64,000 nucleotides of DNA from assembly GCF_001429285.1 (NCBI RefSeq), contig NZ_LMJJ01000034.1:249159-313158 (forward strand), written 5' to 3'. Positions 16,652 to 25,276 of this stretch are shown here, one piece after another (the stretch's first letter is position 1; each line of letters starts with the position of its first letter). The translations under genes and the position numbers were made by a program. The notes under the pieces were generated by a model. It saw only the letters and a program-made list of their open reading frames with translations. It was not told the DNA's origin and ran no database searches. This stretch comes from Ensifer sp. Root278. Lineage in GTDB: Bacteria; Pseudomonadota; Alphaproteobacteria; Rhizobiales; Rhizobiaceae.

Positions 16652-18541
16652 ATGATCCAGATTTCCGGCCTTTCCGCCCGCATTGCGGGCCGTCTCCTCA
16701 TCGAAAACGCATCCGTGACGCTTCCTGCGGGCACGAAGGCCGGGCTCGTGGGGCGCAATGGTGCCGGCAAGTCGACGCTGTTTCGCATCATCACCGGTGA
16801 ATTTGCCTCCGAGGCCGGCAGCGTCTCCTTGCCGAAGAACGCCCGTATCGGCCAGGTGGCCCAGGAAGCGCCCGGCACCGAGGAACCGCTGATCGAGATC
16901 GTGCTGAAGGCCGACAAGGAACGCTCGGCCCTGATCGCCGAAGCCGAGACCGCAACCGATCCGCACCGCATCGCCGAGATCCAGACCCGGCTTGCCGATA
17001 TCGGCGCCCACTCGGCCGAAGCGCGGGCCGCGAGCATTCTCGCCGGCCTCGGCTTCGATCACGAAGCGCAATTGCGCCCGGCCTCCTCCTTCTCCGGCGG
17101 CTGGCGCATGCGCGTCGCGCTCGCCGGCGTGCTCTTCTCCGAGCCGGACCTGTTGCTGCTCGACGAGCCGACCAACTATCTCGACCTCGAAGGCACGCTC
17201 TGGCTTGAGGACTACATTCGCCGCTATCCGCACACGGTCATCATCATCAGCCACGACCGCGATCTGCTGAACACTGCGGTCAACGCCATCGTGCATCTCG
17301 ACCAGAAGAAGCTTACCTTCTATCGCGGACCCTATGACCAGTTCGAGCGGCAGAAGGCCGAGGCCGACGAGCTGCAGATGAAGGCGAAAGCCAAGAACGA
17401 TGCGGCGCGCAAGCACCTGCAGAGCTTCATCGACCGCTTCAAGGCCAAGGCCACCAAGGCCCGCCAGGCGCAAAGCCGCGTGAAGGCACTTGAGCGCATG
17501 GGCACGATTGCGGCGGTGATCGAGGATCACGTCCAGGGCTTCTCCTTCCCGGACCCGGAGAAGGAAGCCGCCTCGCCGATCATTGCCGTCACAGGCGGTA
17601 CCGTTGGCTACGAGCCCAGCAAGCCGATCCTCAAGCGGCTGAACCTCAGGATCGATACCGACGACCGCATCGCGCTGCTCGGTTCGAACGGCAACGGCAA
17701 GTCGACCTTCGCCAAATTCATCTCCGGCCGACTGGCGCCGGAGGCGGGCGAACTGAAGATCGCGCCGAACCTCAAGGTCGGTTTCTTCGCCCAGCACCAG
17801 CTCGACGACCTCATCCCCACGCAGAGCGCCGTCGAGCATGTGCGCCGGCGCATGCCGGACGCCCCCGAAGCCAAGGTGCGTTCGCGCGTGGCGCAGATGG
17901 GGCTGGCGACGGAAAAAATGGAAACGCCTGCCAAGGATCTCTCGGGTGGCGAGAAAGCACGGCTGCTGATGGGCCTTGCCGCCTTCGACGCACCGAACCT
18001 CCTGATCCTCGACGAGCCGACCAACCACCTCGACATCGACAGCCGCAACGCGCTGATCACCGCCCTCAACGACTATTCCGGCGCTGTCATCCTGATCTCG
18101 CACGATCGCCATCTGATCGAGGCAACGGCCGACCGGCTGTGGCTGGTGCGCGACGGAACGGTGACGAGCTACGACGGCGACCTTGAGGATTATCGCAGCC
18201 TGATCGTCGGCGGACCCAAGCCCAAGGACGACAAGGCCAAGCCGAACGGAGCCGATGACAGCCTCTCGAAGGCGGACCAGCGCAAGGTCAATGCCGACAA
18301 GCGCGCTTCGCTGGCGCCGCTCCGCAAGAAGATCAATGAAATCGAATCCTTGACCGGAAAACTGGAGAAACTGATTCAGGCACTTGATGTGGAACTGGCC
18401 AATCCGGTGCTCTACGAAAAGTCGCCTGCGAAAGCCGCCCAGAAAGCCAAGGAACGCTCCGACGCGGCAGTGAAACTCGCTCACGCCGAAGAGCAATGGC
18501 TTGAGCTTTCCGCCGAGTATGAAGAGGCAATGGCCGGCTGA
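16652..18541 (+). CDS. ABC-F family ATP-binding protein (YheS/Uup-like)
   Basis: A 629-aa soluble protein with two ABC cassettes and no membrane domain, the layout of ABC-F ribosome-associated factors. Walker A motifs are GRNGAGKST and GSNGNGKST; signatures are FSGGWRMRVALAG and LSGGEKARLLMG; Walker B motifs LLLLDEPTNYLD and LLILDEPTNHLD are intact. The linker between cassettes is rich in Lys/Arg (AKATKARQAQSRVKALERM), and a C-terminal coiled coil (about 540-629) follows. Relatives relieve stalled translation or alter ribosome state. The exact subfamily is inferred. Confidence 0.9.
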   Translation: MIQISGLSARIAGRLLIENASVTLPAGTKAGLVGRNGAGKSTLFRIITGEFASEAGSVSLPKNARIGQVAQEAPGTEEPLIEIVLKADKERSALIAEAETATDPHRIAEIQTRLADIGAHSAEARAASILAGLGFDHEAQLRPASSFSGGWRMRVALAGVLFSEPDLLLLDEPTNYLDLEGTLWLEDYIRRYPHTVIIISHDRDLLNTAVNAIVHLDQKKLTFYRGPYDQFERQKAEADELQMKAKAKNDAARKHLQSFIDRFKAKATKARQAQSRVKALERMGTIAAVIEDHVQGFSFPDPEKEAASPIIAVTGGTVGYEPSKPILKRLNLRIDTDDRIALLGSNGNGKSTFAKFISGRLAPEAGELKIAPNLKVGFFAQHQLDDLIPTQSAVEHVRRRMPDAPEAKVRSRVAQMGLATEKMETPAKDLSGGEKARLLMGLAAFDAPNLLILDEPTNHLDIDSRNALITALNDYSGAVILISHDRHLIEATADRLWLVRDGTVTSYDGDLEDYRSLIVGGPKPKDDKAKPNGADDSLSKADQRKVNADKRASLAPLRKKINEIESLTGKLEKLIQALDVELANPVLYEKSPAKAAQKAKERSDAAVKLAHAEEQWLELSAEYEEAMAG

Positions 18542-18560
18542 CAGAAGCCTGCCCGACCGG

Positions 18561-19403
18561 TCAGCCCAGTTCGAACGTGGTGATGCCGTAGATCCGTGCC
18601 AACGGCAGCCCGGGGTCGGGCCCGCGATACATGCGCGCCGTCTCGAACGCTGCCCGCAGATTGTAGCGATCGCAAAGCGCCTTGGCCGAGGCGTTCGGTT
18701 CGGGGATGTCGAGGTAAATTTCGCTGCCATTGACACCGGCGGCGACCTTGCGAAAGACCAGATCGGCGCCGGTCTCGGTGTCGGAGAAGAGCGGTCCAAT
18801 CTTGAACCCGTTTCGGCAAGCCCGGATCGTTCCATAGGCCGCGACTGCGCCGTCGCGCAGCAGCAGGACACTGCGCCGTCCATCGCTCGACTTCAGCCAT
18901 TCACGAAGGAACGCCTCGCGACGCGCCGGGACGAAGCGGCGGTCATACTCGGTGAGGAGCGACATATGGACCGGGGCGACCTCCAGGAGGTCGGCGCCCG
19001 GCGGCTCGATTACGTCGATGACACCGCCGTAGCGGATGTTCGCATGGGCATAGGTGAAGCCGGACCGCCGATAATTCTCCTGCTGTGCGACCACGCCGTC
19101 GAGGCCGACGATGCGGTTCCCGGCGACGACCATCGCCTGTTGCCACAGTTGCCGACCGATCCCCTTGCCGCGGTGTTCCGGTCGCGTGATGTAGAAGCCG
19201 AGAAAGGCGTAGCTTTCGTTGTATCGCACCAGCGAGATGGCGCCGACCGGCCCGTCCTCTCCATCGGCTATCCAGTAGCCGTCCGGATCGGCCGCCCAGA
19301 AGGGGCCGACATCACCGAGCCCGGGATTCCACCCCTCCTCGGCCGCCCACTCGATCATGACGTCGAGTTCGGCGCGGCTGGCACGACGGATTTGCTGCTG
19401 CAT
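18561..19403 (-). CDS. GNAT acetyltransferase with YitH-type C-terminal domain
   Basis: A 280-aa protein. The N-terminal GNAT domain shows YAFLGFYITRPEHRGKGIGRQLW, where RGKGIG is the acetyl-CoA pyrophosphate loop. Residues about 140-280 form a second half resembling Acetyltransf_18 (DRRFVPARREAFLREWL, then GFKIGPLFSD). The acceptor cannot be told from sequence. It converges on the ABC-F gene with only 19 bases between stops. Confidence 0.82.
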   Translation of the reverse strand: MQQQIRRASRAELDVMIEWAAEEGWNPGLGDVGPFWAADPDGYWIADGEDGPVGAISLVRYNESYAFLGFYITRPEHRGKGIGRQLWQQAMVVAGNRIVGLDGVVAQQENYRRSGFTYAHANIRYGGVIDVIEPPGADLLEVAPVHMSLLTEYDRRFVPARREAFLREWLKSSDGRRSVLLLRDGAVAAYGTIRACRNGFKIGPLFSDTETGADLVFRKVAAGVNGSEIYLDIPEPNASAKALCDRYNLRAAFETARMYRGPDPGLPLARIYGITTFELG

Positions 19404-19630
19404 GGTTCACTCCTCTTGGGCGGTCAGATCGCCCTATCGTCAGCCCGGTTGACGGGACGAAACGGCACGTCCGGTGGTAGAGCTAGCGCAGTGGCGTTCA
19501 GAGGGAATGATAATCTGTCGATTTCCCCGACATTGACGGCATATGCTGGCGACGGACCGGCGGCGCTTGTCCGCCCTGCGCAATCTGCTACAAGAGCCGA
19601 CAATAAGTCATACAAATCGAGCGGAACACC

Positions 19631-20557
19631 ATGGCCCCCATCAAAATTGCCCTTGTCGGCGTCGGCAAAATCGTTCGCGACCAGCACCTGCCGGCGATCG
19701 CCAAGAACAGCGACTATCACCTGATCGCCGCCGCAAGCCGGCATGGCACGGTCGACGGCATCGACAACTTCAAATCGATCGAGGCGATGCTCGAAGCCGT
19801 GCCTGCGATCGAGGCCGTATCGCTCTGCATGCCGCCGCAGTATCGCTACGAGGCCGCCCGCGCAGCACTCGACGCCGGCAAGCATGTGTTCCTGGAAAAG
19901 CCTCCGGGCGCCACCCTCAGCGAGGTCGCAGACCTCGAGGCGCTGGCGGCATCGAAGGGGCTGTCGCTGTTTGCGAGCTGGCACTCCCGCTACGCGCCGG
20001 CCGTGGAAGCGGCAAAATCCTTCCTGGCGGCAACGACGATCAATGATGTCCAGGTCATCTGGAAGGAAGACGTGCGCCACTGGCACCCGAACCAGGAATG
20101 GATCTGGGCGGCGGGTGGCCTCGGCGTCTTCGATCCCGGCATCAACGCGCTTTCGATCGTCACCCACATTCTGCCGCGCCCGCTGTTCGTGACCTCGGCC
20201 GTGCTCGAATTCCCCGAGAATCGCGACGCGCCGATTGCTGCCACCATCACCTTCACGGATGGGAAGAAACTGCCGGTTTCCGCCGAATTCGACTGGCGCC
20301 AGACCGGCAAGCAAAGCTGGGATATCGTCGCCCGGACGGCGGCGGGCGAGATGGTGCTGTCCGAAGGCGGCGCCAAGCTCGCCGTCGACGGCAAGCTCGT
20401 GCATCAGGAGCCGGAACAGGAATACCCAATGCTCTATCGGCGTTTCGCCGAGATCGTCAAAGCCGGACGGTCGGACGTCGATCTCGCGCCGCTGCGTCAC
20501 GTCGCCGACGCCTTCATGCTCGGCAAGCGCAAGTTCGTCGAAGCGTTCCACGACTGA
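19631..20557 (+). CDS. D-galactose / L-arabinose 1-dehydrogenase (Gfo/Idh/MocA family)
   Basis: A 308-aa NAD(P)-dependent sugar dehydrogenase oxidising an aldose to the lactone, the entry step of the non-phosphorylative De Ley-Doudoroff type pathway. The Rossmann motif is VGVGKIVRDQHLPAI, and the lysine of FLEKPPGATL is the EKP motif of the family. ASWHSRYAPAVE, WKEDVRHWHP and GVFDPGINALSI, as I remember them, closely match the Azospirillum L-arabinose 1-dehydrogenase. Other pathway genes are absent nearby, so the preference between galactose and arabinose is open. Confidence 0.85.
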   Translation: MAPIKIALVGVGKIVRDQHLPAIAKNSDYHLIAAASRHGTVDGIDNFKSIEAMLEAVPAIEAVSLCMPPQYRYEAARAALDAGKHVFLEKPPGATLSEVADLEALAASKGLSLFASWHSRYAPAVEAAKSFLAATTINDVQVIWKEDVRHWHPNQEWIWAAGGLGVFDPGINALSIVTHILPRPLFVTSAVLEFPENRDAPIAATITFTDGKKLPVSAEFDWRQTGKQSWDIVARTAAGEMVLSEGGAKLAVDGKLVHQEPEQEYPMLYRRFAEIVKAGRSDVDLAPLRHVADAFMLGKRKFVEAFHD

Positions 20558-20578
20558 TTTTCCAGACAGGCAGAAACG

Positions 20579-20607
20579 CAAAGCCCGCGGTATCGGCCGC
20601 GGGCTTT
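20579..20607. terminator. Bidirectional rho-independent terminator
   Basis: A perfect 11-bp stem, AAAGCCCGCGG / CCGCGGGCTTT, loop TATCGG, followed by GTT. It separates the convergent sugar dehydrogenase and holC genes. Confidence 0.8.
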
Positions 20608-20630
20608 GTTCGTCGCAATGCGCTGTAAAC

Positions 20631-21080
20631 TCAGGCCTTCTTTTCCCACCGGCCGTCGCGGTTCTGCTGCCAGTAGGTGAGGCTGTGCCCCTCCCCCTTC
20701 AGCCGCTTCCAATGGGCGCGCGCGCCTTCGACCTGATCCTGATCGTAGCCGTCGAACATGAAGACGATGCGCTCATAGGTCGAAACATCAGGCGGGCTGG
20801 CGCCATCGATGACGAAACGCACCGTCGCCGCATTCGCATTGCCTTCGTCCGCCACCAGCAACACCGGCTGATCGGCAGCGAACTCGCCGACATCCGTGCC
20901 ATGCGGCAGGAAGCTCTCGTCGCGATAGACCCAGAGATGCGTGTCCAGCGCGTCACGCCGCTCGGCATCGATCGTCTGCACGGCCACCCGCCAGCCGCGC
21001 TCGACACTCTTGTCGAGCAACGGCGGCAGCGCGTCTTCGAGCTTCGATTCCGTCAGGTGATAGAACAGGATTTCGGTCAT
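20631..21080 (-). CDS. holC: DNA polymerase III chi subunit
   Basis: A 149-aa chi subunit of the clamp-loader complex, which links the replicase to single-stranded-DNA-binding protein. Typical features are the start MTEILFYHLT, LPPLLDKSVERGWRVAVQT, LDTHLWVYRDESFLPHGT and the closing FMFDGYDQDQVEGARAHWKRLK. It lies just downstream of pepA on the same strand, the arrangement usual for holC in proteobacteria. Confidence 0.92.
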   Translation of the reverse strand: MTEILFYHLTESKLEDALPPLLDKSVERGWRVAVQTIDAERRDALDTHLWVYRDESFLPHGTDVGEFAADQPVLLVADEGNANAATVRFVIDGASPPDVSTYERIVFMFDGYDQDQVEGARAHWKRLKGEGHSLTYWQQNRDGRWEKKA

Positions 21081-21121
21081 GCCGATCGCTTCCCGCTTTT
21101 CGTCACGTCCAGCACGGCCGG

Positions 21122-22615
21122 TCAGGATTCGTAGCTCGCCCGCACCAGTTCATCGAGCAGCCGGACGCCGAAGCCCGAGCCCCAGGACTGGTTGACCTCA
21201 TCCGTCGGCGCGCCCATGGCGGTGCCGGCGATATCGAGATGCGCCCAGGGCGTGTCCTTGACGAAACGCTTCAGGAACTGCGCCGCCGTCACCGCGCCGC
21301 CGTGGCGGCCGCCGGTGTTCTTCATGTCGGCGAACTTGCTGTCGATCATCTTGTCGTATTCCTTGCCGAGCGGCATGCGCCACAGGCGTTCCTGCGTCGC
21401 CATGCCGGCGGCAAGGAGCTGCCCGGCCAGACGGTCGTCGTTGGAGAACAGGCCGGCGTGATGGGTCGCAAGCGCAACCATGATGGCGCCGGTCAGCGTC
21501 GCAAGGTCGATGATTGCCTGCGGCTTGAAGCGGTCGTTGCAATACCAGAGCGCATCGCAGAGCACGAGACGGCCTTCGGCGTCCGTGTTGATCACTTCGA
21601 TCGTCTGGCCGGACATCGAGGTTACGATGTCGCCGGGGCGCTGGGCGCTGCCGTCGGGCATGTTTTCCACAAGGCCGATGATGCCGATGGCGTTGACCTT
21701 CGCTTCACGCGCGGCCAGCACATGCATGAGGCCGGTGACGGCGGCCGCACCGCCCATGTCGCCCTTCATTTCCTCCATGCCGGCGGCCGGCTTGATCGAG
21801 ATGCCGCCGCTGTCGAAGACGACGCCCTTGCCGACAAACGCGAGCGGCCGTTCCTTGGCCTTGCCGCCCTTCCACTGCATGATCACGAGGCGCGGCGGTC
21901 GGGTAGACCCCTGGGCGACGCCGAGCAGCGCGCCCATGCCGAGCTTTTTCATTTCCTTTTCCGTGAGGATCTCGACCTCGACGCCGAGCTTCTCCAGTTC
22001 CTTCGCCTTGGCGGCAAACTCGACCGGCCCCAGTACGTTCGCCGGCTCGTTCACCAGGTCGCGCGCCAGGAACACGCCTTCAGCCACCGCCTCTGCTGTG
22101 CCGAAAGCCTTCTTCGCGGCAATGACGGTACCGGTGACGATCGTGACCTTGGTCGGCTTGCCGGAGGACTTGGCGTCGTCATCGGCCTTCTTGGTCTTGT
22201 AGCCGTCGAAGCTATAGGCGTTCATCTCCATGCCGAGTGCGAAATCTGCAGCCGCCCTGCCGGTCACGTCGACCCCAGGAGCGTCGACGAATACGGTCAC
22301 CTTGTCGACTGAGCCGAGTTTCGCCGCAACGGCGCCGCCGGCCTTCAGCCAATCGTGATCCGAAAGCGCATCCGCCTCTCCAAGCCCAAACACAATGATT
22401 CGGTCAGCCGGCGAGCCATGCGGCGCAACGATATCGAGGCTGGAGAACACCTTTCCGGTGAACTTCTTCACCTTGGCTGCCTTTGTCACGACGTCTTCCG
22501 GATCGGCGACATCCGCGCCGGCCGCGGCTCCGCCGCCCGACGTCTTGAGGAGCACGGCAACGCCGCCGCTCGGCCGGTGGGACTTGGCAAAGCTGAACTC
22601 GAACTTCATCGGCAT
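21122..22615 (-). CDS. pepA: Leucyl aminopeptidase (M17)
   Basis: A 497-aa cytosolic dizinc aminopeptidase removing N-terminal residues from peptides. The M17 signature NTDAEGRL is present. Metal and catalytic residues are in [27 protein letters not shown] and [14 protein letters not shown]. The start at 22615 (MPMKFEF) has GGAG 7 bases upstream; a longer in-frame start at 22717 would add an unlikely leader. It is followed 41 bases later by holC. Confidence 0.95.
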   Translation of the reverse strand: MPMKFEFSFAKSHRPSGGVAVLLKTSGGGAAAGADVADPEDVVTKAAKVKKFTGKVFSSLDIVAPHGSPADRIIVFGLGEADALSDHDWLKAGGAVAAKLGSVDKVTVFVDAPGVDVTGRAAADFALGMEMNAYSFDGYKTKKADDDAKSSGKPTKVTIVTGTVIAAKKAFGTAEAVAEGVFLARDLVNEPANVLGPVEFAAKAKELEKLGVEVEILTEKEMKKLGMGALLGVAQGSTRPPRLVIMQWKGGKAKERPLAFVGKGVVFDSGGISIKPAAGMEEMKGDMGGAAAVTGLMHVLAAREAKVNAIGIIGLVENMPDGSAQRPGDIVTSMSGQTIEVINTDAEGRLVLCDALWYCNDRFKPQAIIDLATLTGAIMVALATHHAGLFSNDDRLAGQLLAAGMATQERLWRMPLGKEYDKMIDSKFADMKNTGGRHGGAVTAAQFLKRFVKDTPWAHLDIAGTAMGAPTDEVNQSWGSGFGVRLLDELVRASYES

Positions 22616-23030
22616 TGAAAAACTCCGGGATATTTCCTGTTTCGGTGCGCAGCCGGAGAATCGAAAGTAGCTTCCGAGAGCCGGGCGCCAGGGCAAGGTG
22701 ATCTGGCCGCGACGCATCTGGATGACACGGCGAGGCTTATGGCGATCCGCCCTGTTACCGGGCGGTTACAGTGGAAAATATTCGCAACATTCGCCACCGT
22801 CAAAGCTGTGGCCGGCACCCTTCTCGCTTTTCAACCGCTTGGCAAGATGCCCCTGGATGTTTACATGCGGTTAACCGAGGTTCTTCGCCTTAAATTATCC
22901 CTGTTGCTTCACAGTTTGAGCGACACGAAATAGCGGGTAAGAACCGGGCTTCGGTTTGGACCCGGGCAATGCCCGGTCCGACGCCGCCGCCGGACAGAAA
23001 CATGAGCAGGATTTTGGACCGGACACGGGC
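22616..23030. other. Divergent pepA / lptF intergenic region
   Basis: A 415-base region without a gene. It contains a near-perfect dyad, CTGTTACCG-GG-CGGTTACAG (22752-22771, one mismatch per half), and an AT-richer stretch about 22780-22930 that probably carries promoters of both genes. I could not define either promoter with confidence. Confidence 0.45.
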
Positions 23031-24200
23031 ATGAAGCTGATCGAACGCTACATCTTCCGGCGTGCCTTGGTCATGTTCCTCGCGACACTCCTGCCATTGC
23101 TCGGCATTGTGTGGACAACGCAGGCGCTTGCCAACGTCAACCTGGTCACCGACAGCGGCCAGTCGGTTCTGGCCTTCGCCAAACTGGCAACCCTCATCCT
23201 GCCTTCGGTCATCCCGATCATCCTGCCCTTCGCACTGGTCATCGGCGTCACCCAGACCCTGACCACGATGAACACCGATTCGGAACTGACCGTGCTCAAC
23301 GCCGCTGGCAGTTCGCGCATGGCCATCATCCGGCCGGTCATCTATCTGGCGGCGGCCCTGAGCGTCCTGTCCTTCGCGGTCGACAACTTCGTCGAGCCCT
23401 ATTCGCGCGTTTCGGTACGCAAGATGCTGGCGACGGCCAACGCCGACCTTCTGTCGTCGGTCGTTCAGGAGAATTCGTTCCGCAAGGTTGCCGACGGGCT
23501 CTACGTTCAGGTCGGAGCGCGGCGCAGCGGCGGCGTGTTGCAGGGCATCTTCGTTGCCGATTCGCGCAATCCCGCCTTCGAGCTCGTCTATTACGCCCGC
23601 GAAGGCGCGGTGGATGAAAAGAGCTCCGCGCTGGTGATGAAGGACGGCGAGGTGCAACGCAAACTGCCCGACGGCAGCGTCTCGATCATCAAGTTCGATT
23701 CCTATGCCTTCGACCTCGCCGACATGACCAAGACCACGCGCGAGGCGACGATCCGGGCGAAGGACCGCGACCTGGCCGGGCTTCTCAATCCCGATCCGGA
23801 CGATCAGGTCTACAAGAACAATCCGCTTGCCTTCACAGCCGAGATCAACCGCCGCCTGACGGAGTGGACCTTTCCGCTGCTCTTCGGCCTGATCGCACTG
23901 GTATTCAGCAGCGATGCGCGCTCTCACCGGGAAGCACGCGTCCATCCGATGGTGAGCGCGCTCGGAACGGCGCTGCTCATCCGCTGGATGACCTTCTATG
24001 CCGGCAACAGCGCCGAGGATTCCATCTGGTTCGTGCCGCTGATGTATATCGTGCCGCTCGCAGCCGGCGGGCTCTGCATTCACCAGCTGGTGAGCAACAA
24101 ACGTCTGGATATCCCGATGACCGGGCAGGAAAAGCTGCAGGATCTCCTGGTTCGCCTGCGCCTGGTGCGGCGTGACGCCGAGGGAGGGCAGCCGTCATGA
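23031..24200 (+). CDS. lptF: LPS export ABC transporter permease LptF
   Basis: A 389-aa inner-membrane half of the LptB2FG complex that extracts LPS from the inner membrane and pushes it onto the LptC/A/D bridge. Start MKLIERYIFRRALVMF is the usual LptF N-terminus. Transmembrane segments cluster at about 15-120 and 290-370, around a periplasmic beta-jellyroll of about 150 residues (YVQVGARRSGGVLQGIFVADS). The start at 23031 was preferred to 22956 because the first 25 codons of the longer frame look non-coding. The stop overlaps lptG. Confidence 0.95.
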   Translation: MKLIERYIFRRALVMFLATLLPLLGIVWTTQALANVNLVTDSGQSVLAFAKLATLILPSVIPIILPFALVIGVTQTLTTMNTDSELTVLNAAGSSRMAIIRPVIYLAAALSVLSFAVDNFVEPYSRVSVRKMLATANADLLSSVVQENSFRKVADGLYVQVGARRSGGVLQGIFVADSRNPAFELVYYAREGAVDEKSSALVMKDGEVQRKLPDGSVSIIKFDSYAFDLADMTKTTREATIRAKDRDLAGLLNPDPDDQVYKNNPLAFTAEINRRLTEWTFPLLFGLIALVFSSDARSHREARVHPMVSALGTALLIRWMTFYAGNSAEDSIWFVPLMYIVPLAAGGLCIHQLVSNKRLDIPMTGQEKLQDLLVRLRLVRRDAEGGQPS

Positions 24201-25276
24201 TGGGCACGCTCGGACGCTATTTCTTCATCCGCTATGTGATCACCACTTTCTGGTTCCTCGTCGGTATCTTCTCGCTGATCTTCATCATCGACTTCAGCGA
24301 GCAGGCGAGCCGCCTGGCGAACCTGCCGCACTATTCGATCACCGGCGCTCTGCTGATGACCGCCCTCCGCATCCCGCTGATCCTGCAGCAGACGATTCCG
24401 TTTGTGGCACTGTTTTCGGCAATGGCCGCGCTGATCTCCCTCAACCGGCGCTACGAACTGGTCGTGACCCGCGCCGCCGGTATTTCCGTCTGGCAGTTCC
24501 TGCGCCCCTTCGTCCTTGGCGCCTTCCTCTTCGGCGTGCTCGCTGTCGTTGCGCTCAACCCACTGGCGGCCTGGGGAACGAAGCGTGGGGAGGCATTGCT
24601 GGCGGAATGGGGCGCCTCGCGATCCTCGGATTCCGGATCGATTCCGTGGCTGCGACAGATCTACAACGGTACCGATACAATCATCGGCGCGCGCTCGGTC
24701 CAGGACAATGGCACGACGCTCCTCAACGTCACCGTTATCCACTTCGATCCACAGGGAACGATCATTCTGAGACAGGATGCGACGTCCGCGAAACTCGAAG
24801 ATGGTTACTGGCTTCTTAACGAAGTAACTGAAACGCGCAACGGGCAGCTGCCGCGGCGTTTGAAAACAGCACAACTCAGCACCAATCTGAAAGCCGAGTT
24901 TGTTCAGGAACGTCTTGCAAAGGCTGATTCCATTCAGTTTTTTGACCTTCCGGCAAAGATCGAGGTGGCTCGCTCCTTCGGTTTTTCAACCAATGGCATG
25001 GAAACCCAATTTCACTCGATGCTCTCGCTGCCGCTCCTTCTCGTCTCCATGACGCTGATAGCCGCCTGCGTGTCGCTCAAGTTTAGCCGGTTCAACCAAT
25101 CTAGCTCCGTAATTCTCGGTGGCATCCTTTCAGGCTTCGTGCTTTATGTCGTCACCGTGCTTGTCAAAGCATTCGGGAGCAGCGGCATTGTGCCTCCTTT
25201 CGTTGCAGCCTGGTTGCCAGTTGTTGTAGCGATGGCGCTGGGCTCGACGATTCTTTTAAATCAGGAGGATGGCTAG
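24197..25276 (+). CDS. lptG: LPS export ABC transporter permease LptG
   Basis: A 359-aa partner of LptF with the same layout: TM segments near 12-120 and 275-355 and a central periplasmic domain. GTLGRYFFIRYVITTFW and the RRYELVVTRAAGIS coupling loop are typical. The ATG overlaps the lptF stop (ATGATG), and its own TAG overlaps the lptD GTG by one base, so the three genes are translationally coupled. Confidence 0.95.
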   Translation: MMGTLGRYFFIRYVITTFWFLVGIFSLIFIIDFSEQASRLANLPHYSITGALLMTALRIPLILQQTIPFVALFSAMAALISLNRRYELVVTRAAGISVWQFLRPFVLGAFLFGVLAVVALNPLAAWGTKRGEALLAEWGASRSSDSGSIPWLRQIYNGTDTIIGARSVQDNGTTLLNVTVIHFDPQGTIILRQDATSAKLEDGYWLLNEVTETRNGQLPRRLKTAQLSTNLKAEFVQERLAKADSIQFFDLPAKIEVARSFGFSTNGMETQFHSMLSLPLLLVSMTLIAACVSLKFSRFNQSSSVILGGILSGFVLYVVTVLVKAFGSSGIVPPFVAAWLPVVVAMALGSTILLNQEDG

